The notes: generated by a model not told the origin, from the letters alone. A stretch of 64,000 nt of DNA from Alphaproteobacteria bacterium 33-17 (GCA_001897445.1 MKSX01000015.1:46342-110341), one strand, 5' to 3'. Counted from the stretch's first letter, positions 1 to 10,281 are shown. Numbers and translations: made by a program.

Positions 1-636
1 TGTAGCATCATCACGTGAATCTGCAAGCCATCTATATGCCTGAAGTAATATAGCAGGACCTAAATATTTATCACCATTCCACCAGTAGCTTGGGCAGCTT
101 GTAGAACAGCAAGCGCAAAGGATACATTCATAAAGACCGTCAAGTTTAGCTCTATCTTCAGGTGATTGTAGTCTTTCTTTGTTTGTCTGAACAGGCGTAT
201 CAGATTTAAGCCATGGTTCAATTGATTTATGCTGAGCATAAAAATGACTAAGATCAGGTACTAAGTCTTTGATTACTGGCATATGAGGGAGCGGATATAT
301 ATTAATATCACCTTTAATATCATCAATAGATTTAGTACAAGCGAGAGTATTTGTACCATCAATATTCATTGCGCAGCTTCCGCAAATACCTTCCCTGCAA
401 GACCTTCTAAAAGTCAGTGAGCTATCTTCTTCACCTTTAAGCTTGATAAGCGCATCAAGTACCATAGGACCGCATTTTTCAAGGTCTAACTCAAATGTGT
501 CAACTGATGGATTTTCTCCTTTATCTGGATCATATCTGTAAATATTGACTTTTTTAACTTTAGAAGCTTTGTAGTTAAGCTTATGAGCCTTTCCCTTTTT
601 AACTTTAGAATTTTTAGGTAATGCCAGTTCAACCAT
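1..636 (-). CDS. sdhB: Succinate dehydrogenase iron-sulfur subunit (partial, C-terminus off window)
   Basis: Carries electrons from SdhA through three Fe-S clusters to quinone in complex II. The visible 212 codons begin MVELALPKN at 636 and stay open to base 1, so the C-terminus is missing. The [2Fe-2S] motif CREGICGSC and the downstream Cys in LACTKS are present, as is the C-terminal cluster motif [13 protein letters not shown]. It is the last visible gene of the minus-strand order sdhC-sdhD-sdhA-sdhB, 55 bases after sdhA. Identity is certain; only completeness is unknown. Confidence 0.97.
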   Translation of the reverse strand, partial: MVELALPKNSKVKKGKAHKLNYKASKVKKVNIYRYDPDKGENPSVDTFELDLEKCGPMVLDALIKLKGEEDSSLTFRRSCREGICGSCAMNIDGTNTLACTKSIDDIKGDINIYPLPHMPVIKDLVPDLSHFYAQHKSIEPWLKSDTPVQTNKERLQSPEDRAKLDGLYECILCACCSTSCPSYWWNGDKYLGPAILLQAYRWLADSRDDAT

Positions 637-691
637 TTTTAATAACCTATTTTGTATGTATTACATATTTATTATAAAATTATTCTTTGTT

Positions 692-2485
692 TTAATAAAC
701 TCTTTTCTTAGGAGGTACAACTTTAGCTTCGTCAGTAAGAGTTTGCATGATAACAGGTCTGTAATCAATTGTGGTTTTCCCTTTATCGTCAATATGACAA
801 AGAGTATGTTTCATCCAGTTTTGGTCGTCTCTGTCAGGGTAATCTTCTCTTGCATGCGCACCCCTGCTCTCTTTACGATTATAAGCGCTGTGCATTGTAA
901 TAACAGCCTGAGATCTTAAATTATCAAGCTCTAAAGCTTCAATAAGGTCAGAGTTCCAAATGAGTGACCTGTCTGCAATTTTTAAACTTTCAAATTTGTT
1001 GAAGGTTTGATCAATTTTCTCACAGCCTTCTTTTAGGCTTTCTTCAGTTCTAAATACCGCAGCATGGTTTTGCATTACTCTTTGCATCTCAAGTCTTAGT
1101 TCGGCTGTTGAAGTAGTGCCGTTTGCATTTCTGATTTTATCAAGTCTTGCTACTGCAAAGTCACCATCGTTTTGCTTAAATGGTGCATGTTTTGTTCCAG
1201 GTTTTACTAGTTCTTTTGCGCGGTGAGCTGCTGCTCTTCCAAATACTACTAAATCTAAAAGTGAGTTTGATCCTAAACGATTTGCACCATGCACTGATAC
1301 GCATGCTGCTTCACCTATTGCCATAAGACCGTTTACAACATGGTTAGGATCATTAGCTTTTGGATTTAATACTTCTGTTTTATAATTTGTTGGTACGCCG
1401 CCCATATTATAGTGTACTGTAGGAAGTACAGGAATTGGCTGTTTTGTTACATCAACGCCTGCGAAGATCTTAGCTGTTTCAGAAATACCAGGAAGTCTCT
1501 CATGAATGATATTGCTATCTAAGTGATCGAGATGTAAATAAATGTGGTCTTTGTTAGTACCGCAGCCTCTTCCCTCTCTTATTTCAACTGTCATTGCCCT
1601 GCTTACTACGTCACGCGATGCTAAGTCTTTTACAGATGGAGCGTATCTTTCCATAAATCTTTCACCATTTGCATTTACCAAATAACCACCCTCGCCCCTT
1701 ACGCCTTCAGTTATAAGGCAACCTGCGCCATATACTCCTGTTGGATGGAACTGAACAAATTCCATATCCTGAAGTGGTATTCCTGCTCTGGTACACATTG
1801 CATTACCATCGCCTGTACAAGTATGAGCAGATGTTGCAGAAAAATATGCTCTTCCATATCCGCCCGTAGCTAAGGCTACAATATGACCTTTGAAACGGTG
1901 TAAAGTCCCATCAGCTAAATTTAATGCAACTACCCCTTTGCAATCACCTTTCTCATCCATAATTAAATCAATAGCAAAATACTCAATGAAGAATTCAGCG
2001 TTAAATTTAAGGGATTGTTGGTATAATGTATGTAAAATAGCGTGTCCTGTTCTATCAGCTGCTGCACATGTTCTTTGTGCAGGCTTACCCTCACCATACT
2101 GAGTTGTCATTCCGCCAAATGGACGTTGATAAATTTTACCTTCTTTGGTACGTGAAAACGGTACGCCATAATGCTCAAGTTCAATAATCGCAGGAATTGC
2201 TTCTTGGCACATATATTGGATTGCATCCTGGTCACCTAGCCAGTCAGATCCTTTAATAGTATCATACATATGCCAGCGCCAGTCGTCTTCACCCATATTG
2301 CCAAGAGCCGCTGAAATACCGCCTTGAGCTGCAACTGTGTGGCTTCTGGTTGGGAAAACCTTACTTATACAGGCAGTTTTGAGACCAGCTTCAGCCATAC
2401 CAAATGTAGCTCTAAGCCCTGCCCCGCCAGCACCTACAACTACTACATCAAATTCGTGATCAATAAATTTATACGCTTGTGTCAT
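692..2485 (-). CDS. sdhA: Succinate dehydrogenase flavoprotein subunit
   Basis: Catalytic subunit of complex II, oxidising succinate to fumarate with covalently bound FAD on the cytoplasmic face of the membrane. The 597 residues match the family length. Visible are the Rossmann motif [12 protein letters not shown] near residue 16, the flavinylation segment [10 protein letters not shown] with the FAD-linking His, the [15 protein letters not shown] active-site loop, and the [14 protein letters not shown] motif. It sits 4 bases downstream of sdhD in a compact operon, which suggests translational coupling. Confidence 0.98.
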   Translation of the reverse strand: MTQAYKFIDHEFDVVVVGAGGAGLRATFGMAEAGLKTACISKVFPTRSHTVAAQGGISAALGNMGEDDWRWHMYDTIKGSDWLGDQDAIQYMCQEAIPAIIELEHYGVPFSRTKEGKIYQRPFGGMTTQYGEGKPAQRTCAAADRTGHAILHTLYQQSLKFNAEFFIEYFAIDLIMDEKGDCKGVVALNLADGTLHRFKGHIVALATGGYGRAYFSATSAHTCTGDGNAMCTRAGIPLQDMEFVQFHPTGVYGAGCLITEGVRGEGGYLVNANGERFMERYAPSVKDLASRDVVSRAMTVEIREGRGCGTNKDHIYLHLDHLDSNIIHERLPGISETAKIFAGVDVTKQPIPVLPTVHYNMGGVPTNYKTEVLNPKANDPNHVVNGLMAIGEAACVSVHGANRLGSNSLLDLVVFGRAAAHRAKELVKPGTKHAPFKQNDGDFAVARLDKIRNANGTTSTAELRLEMQRVMQNHAAVFRTEESLKEGCEKIDQTFNKFESLKIADRSLIWNSDLIEALELDNLRSQAVITMHSAYNRKESRGAHAREDYPDRDDQNWMKHTLCHIDDKGKTTIDYRPVIMQTLTDEAKVVPPKKRVY

Positions 2486-2489
2486 AATA

Positions 2490-2903
2490 CTAACTCAATA
2501 AAGTTGTTTGTAGGAAAAATTTAATATGGATGCTTATAATGCTAACCACAGCTATAGCCATTGTAAGATAGCAAGATAAGTACAAAACCATAAAAGAAAG
2601 TGTTTTTGTCTTTTCTGAGTAGACATAATCTTCAATTATTACCTTTACGCCTAGCATACCGTGATATAAACCCACTACCGCAAAATAAATAGCAAAAATA
2701 GTATTGATCGGTCTTGAGATAAAGCCAAATATTGAAACCCCATCTAGTTGAGGATAAATATATATTGAATATACAGCCCAAATTACAGCTGGAATTAGTA
2801 ACAATGCACTAAAACGCTGATGGATGTAATGATTGGTGCCAGATTTGACGCTACCTAAATTTCGAGCTTTTGCTATATCAGATTTAAATTCATTTAATGC
2901 CAT
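2490..2903 (-). CDS. sdhD: Succinate dehydrogenase membrane anchor subunit
   Basis: Small (137 aa) membrane anchor of complex II that helps bind heme b and quinone. Three hydrophobic segments are visible (about residues 32-50, 66-85 and 100-128). The segment [15 protein letters not shown] carries the typical His and the Asp-Tyr pair of this family. It lies between sdhC and sdhA with gaps of 9 and 4 bases. Divergent anchors are often annotated only by context; here both the motif and the position agree. Confidence 0.93.
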   Translation of the reverse strand: MALNEFKSDIAKARNLGSVKSGTNHYIHQRFSALLLIPAVIWAVYSIYIYPQLDGVSIFGFISRPINTIFAIYFAVVGLYHGMLGVKVIIEDYVYSEKTKTLSFMVLYLSCYLTMAIAVVSIISIHIKFFLQTTLLS

Positions 2904-2912
2904 TGATGCTAC

Positions 2913-3314
2913 CTAAAATAAGTATGGATAAGATAAAAATGCTGTAATAAGTATGCTTAAAGCTATAACAATACTGCCAGTACAGGTAGCAAGTTTGATA
3001 TTGTAGCCGTATCCAGCATCCCATGCTAAATGTCTAATGCCATTTAAAAAATGATAACTTGTTGAAAATAGTACGCCTACTAAGCATGCTTTAAATGTAT
3101 AGCATAGCCAGGTGCATTCCCTTAGCATCTCATCAATGTTTGTTGCTGAATAGCTACAATATAACATAACAGCAAGTAACCATATAAGTCCTATTAGAGA
3201 TATATATAATGCAAAGCCTGTTATGCGGTGAAATATAGAGGTTATTGAAGAAATTTGGGGTTTATAAATTGATATGTGCGGCGAGAGAGGTCTATTGGAA
3301 ATTCCATTAGTCAT
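2913..3314 (-). CDS. sdhC: Succinate dehydrogenase cytochrome b556 subunit
   Basis: First gene of the sdhCDAB operon; a 133-residue three-helix membrane protein that binds heme b and quinone. The N-terminus RPLSPHISIYKP and the HRITGF motif are family signatures, and HFLNGIRHLAWD carries the heme-ligand His region. The start is preceded by TTTTAGGTAACACGA, giving an AGG ribosome binding site. A promoter is predicted just upstream (3347-3375), so it probably leads the operon. Confidence 0.96.
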   Translation of the reverse strand: MTNGISNRPLSPHISIYKPQISSITSIFHRITGFALYISLIGLIWLLAVMLYCSYSATNIDEMLRECTWLCYTFKACLVGVLFSTSYHFLNGIRHLAWDAGYGYNIKLATCTGSIVIALSILITAFLSYPYLF

Positions 3315-3346
3315 TCGTGTTACCTAAAATTAAATTTATAAAACAA

Positions 3347-3375
3347 AGATTAACCTTGAGTTGCGCTAAAGTCAA
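3347..3375 (-). promoter_or_regulatory. Predicted sigma70-type promoter of the sdh operon
   Basis: On the minus strand, TTGACT (3370-3375) and TAATCT (3347-3352) are separated by exactly 17 bases and point into sdhC. An inverted repeat, TAACCTT at 3351-3357 and AAGGTTA at 3387-3393, flanks the -35 box and could be an operator. Boxes and spacing are seen directly; function is inferred. Confidence 0.6.
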
Positions 3376-3422
3376 TAATATATAGTAAGGTTAGGTAATA
3401 TTAATCTGTAAAGAACTAAGTG

Positions 3423-4700
3423 CTACTTATCCTGATTATTCATGTTCAGTTCGATAGGAATGCCTGATTGTGCAGGAGCAAAGTAATTGCCTTGTAAATA
3501 GTTACATCCAAGCTCGATTAACGTTTTAGTTATATTGCCATTTTCAACGTATTCAGCAATAGTTTTAATACCCAGTTTATGGCACATGTCAATAAAGGCT
3601 GATACTAATATGACGTTATCGGATGCTGACGCTAGATCTTTAATAAATGATCCGTCAATTTTAACGTAATCAGCAGATAAAGCCTTAATTTGTCTGAACG
3701 ACGTATAACCTGCCCCAAAATCATCTATAGCAACTCTGCAGCCTAAATTCTGAAGCTGAGCTACAAACATCGCTGCCTTACCAAGGTTCTTAATAACAGA
3801 TGTTTCAGTAATCTCTACTATAAGCCGTGGTAATACTTTCTGATGTAAATTTAAATAAGATAAAATGTTTTCAAAAGCAGCTTCGCTTTCAAAGCTTAAA
3901 CTTGAAATATTAAAACCCATACATAATTCTGAGTGCTTATATAGCATATCAATAGTCATTTCCATGGATATATTGTCTATCAAATTGATAAATCCATATT
4001 TTTCAGCAGTAGTTATGTAAGGTCCGATTGAAATTAGCTCGCCCTTATCATTCTTAAGTCTTAATAAAGCTTCGTAATAATGAATGTCACCTGTAATGCT
4101 GTCCACTATAGGCTGAAAAGCTAAACTATAATTTTTAAAATGTAATGATTTATGAACAAAGTTTGCTTGCTGTATTTCTTTTTGTAGTTCTTGCCTTATA
4201 GCTAGTACCTGTTTGAAACTACAAAAATTTTCCTGAGAGTTTTTAGCGTGATCAAGTGCTATAATACATTTGTTTATTACATCCTGAGAATATTGATTAT
4301 CTTCGTAGTTAGTGTGATAAAACCCTATAACTGAATGGAAGTAAAAATGAGCGTTATTTTTATTAAAACCAAACTCATGCATTTTAGCAAATATCTCGTA
4401 TGCAATAGATAAAATTTCTTTATCATCTTTATACTCATTAATAATGCACAAGTAGTGGTTATGGTTTATAACCTCGACTCTCAAAGAATCAGTCTGAATA
4501 GCAACACCTAAATTTTCCACCATTTTATAGGTGTCCTGATTTCCATATAAAAATAAAAGGTTATTGAAGTTTTTAATTTCAACAAGAAAATAACAAGAAC
4601 GTTTGTTAAATTTGATATTTTGATCTATAATATCAAGTATTCTAGAGGCATAAAAATCTGTGATTGTATGATAAGTCTTGGGATTAATTTTTTTATCCAT
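3423..4700 (-). CDS. EAL-domain protein with degenerate GGDEF-like N-terminus (putative c-di-GMP phosphodiesterase)
   Basis: Residues about 185-415 form a complete-looking EAL domain: YEALLRL (the EAL signature), NISSLSF, EITET, AIDDFGAGYTSF, KIDGSFIKDL and the late AEYVE and LGCNYLQGNYF motifs. These keep the acidic metal-binding residues and the general-base Lys expected of an active c-di-GMP phosphodiesterase. The N-terminal ~170 residues have the size and helix pattern of a GGDEF fold, but the signature itself is absent. No signal peptide or membrane segment is seen, so it is probably cytosolic. It is divergent from rlmJ with only 20 bases between the start codons. The target process is unknown. 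Confidence 0.88.
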   Translation of the reverse strand: MDKKINPKTYHTITDFYASRILDIIDQNIKFNKRSCYFLVEIKNFNNLLFLYGNQDTYKMVENLGVAIQTDSLRVEVINHNHYLCIINEYKDDKEILSIAYEIFAKMHEFGFNKNNAHFYFHSVIGFYHTNYEDNQYSQDVINKCIIALDHAKNSQENFCSFKQVLAIRQELQKEIQQANFVHKSLHFKNYSLAFQPIVDSITGDIHYYEALLRLKNDKGELISIGPYITTAEKYGFINLIDNISMEMTIDMLYKHSELCMGFNISSLSFESEAAFENILSYLNLHQKVLPRLIVEITETSVIKNLGKAAMFVAQLQNLGCRVAIDDFGAGYTSFRQIKALSADYVKIDGSFIKDLASASDNVILVSAFIDMCHKLGIKTIAEYVENGNITKTLIELGCNYLQGNYFAPAQSGIPIELNMNNQDK

Positions 4701-4720
4701 TTAAAGTAACCAATAAACCA

Positions 4721-5521
4721 ATGAATTATAGCCACAAATATCATGCGGGTAATTTTGCAGACATAGTAAAGCATTATACCCTAATTAGTACAATAGAGTA
4801 TTACAAAAATAAAAATAAACCAATCATTTTTTTTGATAGTCATGCAGGTTACGGATTATATGATCTAAATTCACCTGAGGCAAATCGTAGTGGTGAAGCG
4901 AGCTTTGGTGTTAAAAGTGTGTTTGATAAATTAGAAGAAACAGCTCCAGTTTACTATAATATTATAAAAAATTATAACGAAAATAAGTTACGTTATTATC
5001 CAGGATCATCTTTAATAATAAGTCATTTGATGAGAGAAATTGACAGGGCTTTTTTTATTGATAGTCATAAACCAGCCATAGATAATTTAATACAATATAA
5101 GAAGCCAAATATCATTTTACATAATAGAGACGGTTTTGAAGCTATAAAGGCTTTGTTACCAACCACAGAAAAAAGGGGTGTCATTATTATTGATCCTGCT
5201 TTTGAAAAACATAAAGATTTTGAAAGTATAAAGTCATCGGTTAGTTATCTTCTTAAATCATTCAGTAACAGCACTATTATTATATGGTATCCAGTTAAAG
5301 AAATTGATATAAAAGACGAATTAATAAAAATTACCGAGACTAATAAAAAACAATATTTAAACATCAGAACAAAAATTATGCATCCTGATTTTCAATTTGG
5401 AATGAATTTGTGTGATACTTTTGTCATAAATCCAACTATGCATTTAAAAAATGATATGACAAATTTAAAGGAAACGTTAATCAATTGCTTCTATGATTTA
5501 GACATCAAAGGAAATTGTTAA
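4721..5521 (+). CDS. rlmJ: 23S rRNA (adenine2030-N6)-methyltransferase
   Basis: SAM-dependent methylation of A2030 in 23S rRNA. The N-terminus NYSHKYHAGNFADIVKH is the hallmark of RlmJ. The catalytic motif, DPPYE in the E. coli enzyme, appears here as DPAFEKHKDF. The glycine-rich segment HAGYGLYDL and the acidic FIDSHKPA fit the SAM site. At 266 residues it is close to the family length of about 280. It stands alone between the EAL gene and the virB cluster. The substitutions in the DPPY motif are notable but still match the Asp-Pro core. Confidence 0.92.
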   Translation: MNYSHKYHAGNFADIVKHYTLISTIEYYKNKNKPIIFFDSHAGYGLYDLNSPEANRSGEASFGVKSVFDKLEETAPVYYNIIKNYNENKLRYYPGSSLIISHLMREIDRAFFIDSHKPAIDNLIQYKKPNIILHNRDGFEAIKALLPTTEKRGVIIIDPAFEKHKDFESIKSSVSYLLKSFSNSTIIIWYPVKEIDIKDELIKITETNKKQYLNIRTKIMHPDFQFGMNLCDTFVINPTMHLKNDMTNLKETLINCFYDLDIKGNC

Positions 5522-5529
5522 CTCATATT

Positions 5530-5564
5530 TCTATATAGTTCAATTGTTTATTGAAATGTATAGA
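5530..5564. repeat. Imperfect inverted repeat between rlmJ and virB3
   Basis: A 14-base arm at 5530-5543 pairs with 5551-5564 with 12 of 14 matches and a 7-base loop. It has no downstream T-run, so it is a poor intrinsic terminator. It lies 42 bases upstream of the virB3 start and could be an operator or an mRNA 5' structure of the secretion operon. A TATAAT-like -10 follows near 5577 without a convincing -35 box. Confidence 0.5.
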
Positions 5565-5606
5565 GAATAGGTTTATTATAATATTAATAAATAAATTTTG
5601 GTAGAT

Positions 5607-5903
5607 ATGTCTGAAGGGAAAATAGAAAGTGATCCTCTTTTTGTAGGCTTAACACGTCCACCTATGCTTGGTGGCGTGCCTCAAACATATTTAGTAGTGA
5701 ATGTTATGGTTGGGGTTTTGATGTTCATTAACTTTGAAGCTAAAATCAAGTCAATGATTGCCATGGCACTTGCGCATTTAGTTGGGTATTTAATTTCTTT
5801 TAGAGAACCAAGGTTTATGGATTTGTTTTTTGTTAAAACGCAAAAATGCAATAAATGTAGAAATAAATTGTTTCATGGGGCTAATTCCTATGATCCATAT
5901 TAA
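5607..5903 (+). CDS. virB3: Type IV secretion system protein VirB3
   Basis: 98-residue inner-membrane component of the type IV secretion system. The N-terminus ESDPLFVGLTRPPMLGGVP is the typical VirB3 start, followed by a hydrophobic hairpin at about residues 28-65. I chose the ATG at 5607 rather than the in-frame TTG at 5598 because it gives the usual family N-terminus. It is followed 6 bases later by virB4, the standard VirB order. A Cys-rich segment near the end (KCNKCRNK) is seen. Confidence 0.93.
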   Translation: MSEGKIESDPLFVGLTRPPMLGGVPQTYLVVNVMVGVLMFINFEAKIKSMIAMALAHLVGYLISFREPRFMDLFFVKTQKCNKCRNKLFHGANSYDPY

Positions 5904-5909
5904 AATGGT

Positions 5910-8342
5910 ATGTTAATGTTTAACATGTTCACAAAAAAATCTAAATATTCAAAATATGCAGATCGTGAAACATCTATGCAGGAATTTATACCTTATAAAT
6001 GTCACTGGAATAGAAAGACATTGCTTACTAAAAAAGATGAAATGATCCAGGTGATAAAAATTAATGGATTTTCTTTTGAAACAGCTGACGATGAAGATCT
6101 GGATATTAAAAAGAATGTTAGAAATATGCTTTTCAAAGGTTTGGCTACAGGTAACCTTGCATTATATTTTCATATTGTTAGAAGAAAGCAAAGTGTTTAT
6201 ACGGCTAAAGAAGAAGCTATAGATCCAAACATTAAGCTTGAAGAAGATTTTTCTACTTATGTAGATAAAGAATGGAAAAAGAAGACCCAAAACCAACACG
6301 CTTTTACAAATGACTTATATATTACTGTTATAAGAAAAGCAGATACAAAAGGTGCTGCTATTATTGAGCATTTATTCAAAAGTGTTCAGCAAAAAACCGA
6401 TAAAAAAGCCTGGGAACGCAATATGCGTGAATTCTATGAGCAATTAGAAGAAGCAGTGAGCAGGGTGGTTACAAGTTTAAGTGAATATAGTCCAAAAGTT
6501 TTAAGTATTGTTGAAACACCAGAAGGTACGTATTCAGAAATTTTAGAGTTTATGTCTAAAATTATTAACTGGTCATGGACAGAAGATGAGAAAGTTCATG
6601 TTCCTACTTCAAGAATTGATAGGTACTTAGGAAAAGTTAGGCATTTCTTTGGTGCAAAGTCTATAGAGTTAAGAGGCCCTCATTCAAGTAAATATGCTGG
6701 AATGATAAGTATTAAGGAATATGGCCCTAAAACATCTGCAGGACTTTTAGATGGCTTTTTACAAATGCCATTTGAATTTGTAATAACTCAGTCATTTTAT
6801 TTCATTAACAGGCAGGTTGCTATTGAAAGTATGCAAATGCAGCAAAATCGTATGGCAAACTCTGGAGATAAAGCTGTATCACAAATCGCAGAAATTACAG
6901 ATGCATTAGATATGGCAATGAGTGGAAACATAGGATTTGGTGAGCATCACTTATCTGTTATGTGTATAGAAGACTCTATAAAGCTTCTTGATAATGCTAT
7001 TGCTATGGCAGTTGTTGAGCTATCTAATACAGGTATGATGGCTGTACGTGAAAAAATGAATATGGAGCCAGCATTTTGGGCGCAATTACCAGGTAACTAT
7101 GATTTTGTAGCTAGAAAATCCCAGATAAATACATTAAACTTATCAGGGTTTAATTCAATGCATAATTATCCTGTTGGCAAAAAATACGGTAATCATTGGG
7201 GTGAATATGTTACAGTGCTAGACACCACATCAGGAACCCCTTACTATTTTAATTTCCATTTAAGAGATGTAGGGCATACTTTAATAATAGGACCTACAGG
7301 GGCTGGTAAAACTGTTCTTATGAACTTTTTATGCGCTCAGGCACAAAAGTATAAATGCCGCATGTTCTTTTTTGATAAAGATAGAGGTGCTGAGATTTTT
7401 ATCAGAGCTTTGGGCGGCGTATATAATATGATTAATAGCGGTACAAAATGTAACTTTAATCCATGTCAGCTACCAGATAGCCCTGCAAACAGGAACTTTT
7501 TAATTGAACTTATAAAATTACTGGTGACAACTAATAATGAACAACTTTCTGCTGAGGATATAGCTTTGATCAGCGATGCTGTTAATGGCAATTATAAATT
7601 AAAGCCTGAAGATCGCAGACTTTCAAATATAGCGCCATTCCTAGGGATAGCTTCGCCTGGGAGCATAGCCTCAAGGCTTACAATGTGGTATGGCTCAGGA
7701 AATAGAGCGCAGGTATTTGATAATGATACGGATAGCCTGAATTTTGATAATTCAAAAATATTTGGCTTTGAAATGGGAGAGCTTTTGAAAGATTCTTTAT
7801 GCTTATCTCCAATACTCACATATTTATTTCATAGAATTAATATATCACTCGACGGTACGCCAACAATGATTGTGCTTGATGAAGCATGGGCATTAATTGA
7901 TAATCCTGTATTTGCCCCTAAAATTAAAGACTGGCTAAAGGTACTCAGAAAACTAAATACGTTTGTTATATTTGCTACTCAAAGTGTTGAGGATGCTAGT
8001 AAAAGCCAAATTAGCGATACACTTATACAGCAAACAGCGACTCAAATATTCCTTCCAAATTTAAAAGCAACTGAAGTTTACAGAACTTCATTTATGCTGT
8101 CCGCAAGGGAATTTACACTCATTAAAACAACAGATCCAAGTAGCCGTTATTTCCTAGTTAAACAAGGAAATGATGCGGTGGTAGCAAGGATAAATTTAGC
8201 AGGTATGACAAATATTATAAATGTTTTGTCGGGAAGATCGGATACAGTATTATTACTTGATGAAATAAGAAATGAAGTCGGAAATGATCCGAAAAAATGG
8301 TTACCAATATTTTATGAAAGAGTAGGCAAGAAAGCAGGGTAA
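5910..8342 (+). CDS. virB4: Type IV secretion system ATPase VirB4
   Basis: Large cytosolic AAA+ type ATPase (810 aa) that powers assembly and substrate transfer of the type IV secretion system. Walker A is GPTGAGKTVLMNF near residue 461 and Walker B is MIVLDEAWALI near residue 655, followed by FATQSVEDA, a VirB4 sensor region. The N-terminal ~400 residues match the CagE/TrbE/VirB core. Three in-frame ATGs cluster at the start (5910, 5916, 5925). It overlaps nothing and is followed 2 bases later by the first virB6. Confidence 0.97.
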   Translation: MLMFNMFTKKSKYSKYADRETSMQEFIPYKCHWNRKTLLTKKDEMIQVIKINGFSFETADDEDLDIKKNVRNMLFKGLATGNLALYFHIVRRKQSVYTAKEEAIDPNIKLEEDFSTYVDKEWKKKTQNQHAFTNDLYITVIRKADTKGAAIIEHLFKSVQQKTDKKAWERNMREFYEQLEEAVSRVVTSLSEYSPKVLSIVETPEGTYSEILEFMSKIINWSWTEDEKVHVPTSRIDRYLGKVRHFFGAKSIELRGPHSSKYAGMISIKEYGPKTSAGLLDGFLQMPFEFVITQSFYFINRQVAIESMQMQQNRMANSGDKAVSQIAEITDALDMAMSGNIGFGEHHLSVMCIEDSIKLLDNAIAMAVVELSNTGMMAVREKMNMEPAFWAQLPGNYDFVARKSQINTLNLSGFNSMHNYPVGKKYGNHWGEYVTVLDTTSGTPYYFNFHLRDVGHTLIIGPTGAGKTVLMNFLCAQAQKYKCRMFFFDKDRGAEIFIRALGGVYNMINSGTKCNFNPCQLPDSPANRNFLIELIKLLVTTNNEQLSAEDIALISDAVNGNYKLKPEDRRLSNIAPFLGIASPGSIASRLTMWYGSGNRAQVFDNDTDSLNFDNSKIFGFEMGELLKDSLCLSPILTYLFHRINISLDGTPTMIVLDEAWALIDNPVFAPKIKDWLKVLRKLNTFVIFATQSVEDASKSQISDTLIQQTATQIFLPNLKATEVYRTSFMLSAREFTLIKTTDPSSRYFLVKQGNDAVVARINLAGMTNIINVLSGRSDTVLLLDEIRNEVGNDPKKWLPIFYERVGKKAG

Positions 8343-8344
8343 AT

Positions 8345-10255
8345 ATGTTTAAATTTATTACAACAATATTTTTGATTTTATCAATTAGTTTCTCAGCCTT
8401 TGCTGAAGATGATGGCAGACTGGATGGAGTATTCGATATTCCAAACGAAAGAAAGGATGACTCGTGTATTCAAATGTATTCTTTTGACAGGCTAATCAAT
8501 ATATTAGCAACTCTTGGTATATATTACTGGTTTTCTAATGATTTTAGAATGATACATCCAGAGGGTGAGACTGAAACATCGTGTACTAATCCAGTAAAAA
8601 ACGGTGATGATATTTCAGAAGAAGATCGTGAGGGTATTAAATATGTCTATATTCCTTCATTTTTTGGTCTGTTTGATGTTGGTCCAGTTTATAAGCCGAA
8701 TGGTAAGGGTTTAAAAGATGGTGAAACAATAAGCCACGGTCTCATCTCTTTAAGAGGTAAAAATGTTGGTGATATGCTTTGTGTTCAATGGGCCATGACA
8801 CTTGGGTACAGAACAGTTGGTTGTAAATATAGACAGATGCCAAAATATGAAGGTTCAGGGGGTGGAAAATGTTATGTGAGTACCCAGCTATGTTCTAATC
8901 GTGTTCTTGAAGATTCTAAGTCATTTTTACCAGTAACAGCACCACTTGTCGAGTGCGTGCATCAGGCAGTCAAAACTTTTTTCCTTGGTGATGGAACGGA
9001 AAATTGTAAAACAGCTTTAGCGGCATTTCAGGAAAATTTAAGAAATATTGTGATGATGCTTCTTACATTATATATAATATTTTTTGGTATAAAATTAACA
9101 CTGGTTAGAGAGGTTAGCAAAGGAGAGGCGTTTTTATTCCTGATGAAAATGCTACTTGTAATATATTTCTCTGTTGGATTTAGAACAAGTGGTGGATATA
9201 GTCATGGTGTAGAAGAAATCTTTAATTTCTTTATAGGCGCTGCTATACAATTATCGCAAATAGCCGTGACCGCTGGAAATGAGGGCGGTTTGTGTATGTA
9301 TCCAATGGAAAGCTATTCCAATAAAATGATTATGGCGTGGGATTACTTAGATTGTAGAATGGGATATTATCTCGGTATTAATTCGGTAGCAAGAACAGGC
9401 GCTAATATATTAGGATCAATTGCAACTTTATTAGGTTTAATGTTCAACCCGTTATTCTTATTAATCGCATTAATTACATTGCTATTTGCATGTTTCTTTA
9501 TAGGAATAATAATTCACGTTGTACATTCGTTTATGATATCTCTTATTGTGATAACTATAATAACATTCTTAGCACCTATATTTGTACCTATGGCGCTATT
9601 TAATCAAACCAAACAAATGTATGAGGGCTGGCTGAAAACTTTAATAGGAAACACGGTTCAGCCGATTATTTTAATGTCATTTCTAGCATTCATGTTTGCA
9701 ATTATGGATGATATTATTTTTCCAACTCCAGGTTGTAAGTGGCAGCAGGCAAATGATCAAAGCACAACGATGACAAACTTTATGAATACTATGTTTGGCA
9801 GCAGTATGGGCAATAGAACCTGGACAATGTGGGAACTGAAAATCAATGATGAGGCTACCTCACAAGAGCAAGCAGATTGTAAAACAAGTTTTGGGTTTTT
9901 AATGCAATGTATTGGATCTAGTGGTACCGAGGGCTGTCCTAAAGATGATGAATTTTGGCAAGCATGTGCTAATGCAATGGATAGTGTCTTGCAGTCATTG
10001 CTATTTATGTTCCTATTCTTCTTCTTTATAGGAATGGTAGAGTCAATCGCTGCCGATATTTCTGGTGTACAATCTATGGGTGGAGCCGTAAGTCCGATGG
10101 CATTATTTAATAAAGCTATGGAATATACGCAACAAGCCGCAGGTAAAGGTGCTGCCAAGGTATCTAAAGCTATACAGAGTAAAACTAGCAGAGGCGGTGG
10201 TAAAGGAGGTGGTGCTGGAGGAGCTGGCGGCGCTGGTGGTGGTGGCACACCATAA
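8345..10255 (+). CDS. virB6: VirB6-family type IV secretion channel protein, copy 1
   Basis: Polytopic inner-membrane protein of 636 residues. A Sec-type signal peptide precedes AFAEDD (about residue 21). A Cys-rich periplasmic region follows, then the VirB6/TrbL membrane core at about residues 235-460, with the conserved Trp in MYEGWLKTLIGN. A further membrane segment lies near residue 560, and the C-terminus is a Gly-rich tail ending GGAGGAGGGGTP. It lacks the lipobox seen in the other three copies. It starts 2 bases after virB4 and leads a tandem of four virB6 genes. Confidence 0.93.
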   Translation: MFKFITTIFLILSISFSAFAEDDGRLDGVFDIPNERKDDSCIQMYSFDRLINILATLGIYYWFSNDFRMIHPEGETETSCTNPVKNGDDISEEDREGIKYVYIPSFFGLFDVGPVYKPNGKGLKDGETISHGLISLRGKNVGDMLCVQWAMTLGYRTVGCKYRQMPKYEGSGGGKCYVSTQLCSNRVLEDSKSFLPVTAPLVECVHQAVKTFFLGDGTENCKTALAAFQENLRNIVMMLLTLYIIFFGIKLTLVREVSKGEAFLFLMKMLLVIYFSVGFRTSGGYSHGVEEIFNFFIGAAIQLSQIAVTAGNEGGLCMYPMESYSNKMIMAWDYLDCRMGYYLGINSVARTGANILGSIATLLGLMFNPLFLLIALITLLFACFFIGIIIHVVHSFMISLIVITIITFLAPIFVPMALFNQTKQMYEGWLKTLIGNTVQPIILMSFLAFMFAIMDDIIFPTPGCKWQQANDQSTTMTNFMNTMFGSSMGNRTWTMWELKINDEATSQEQADCKTSFGFLMQCIGSSGTEGCPKDDEFWQACANAMDSVLQSLLFMFLFFFFIGMVESIAADISGVQSMGGAVSPMALFNKAMEYTQQAAGKGAAKVSKAIQSKTSRGGGKGGGAGGAGGAGGGGTP

Positions 10256-10281
10256 AAGTTGGTTATTAGATTTAGGAAGGA

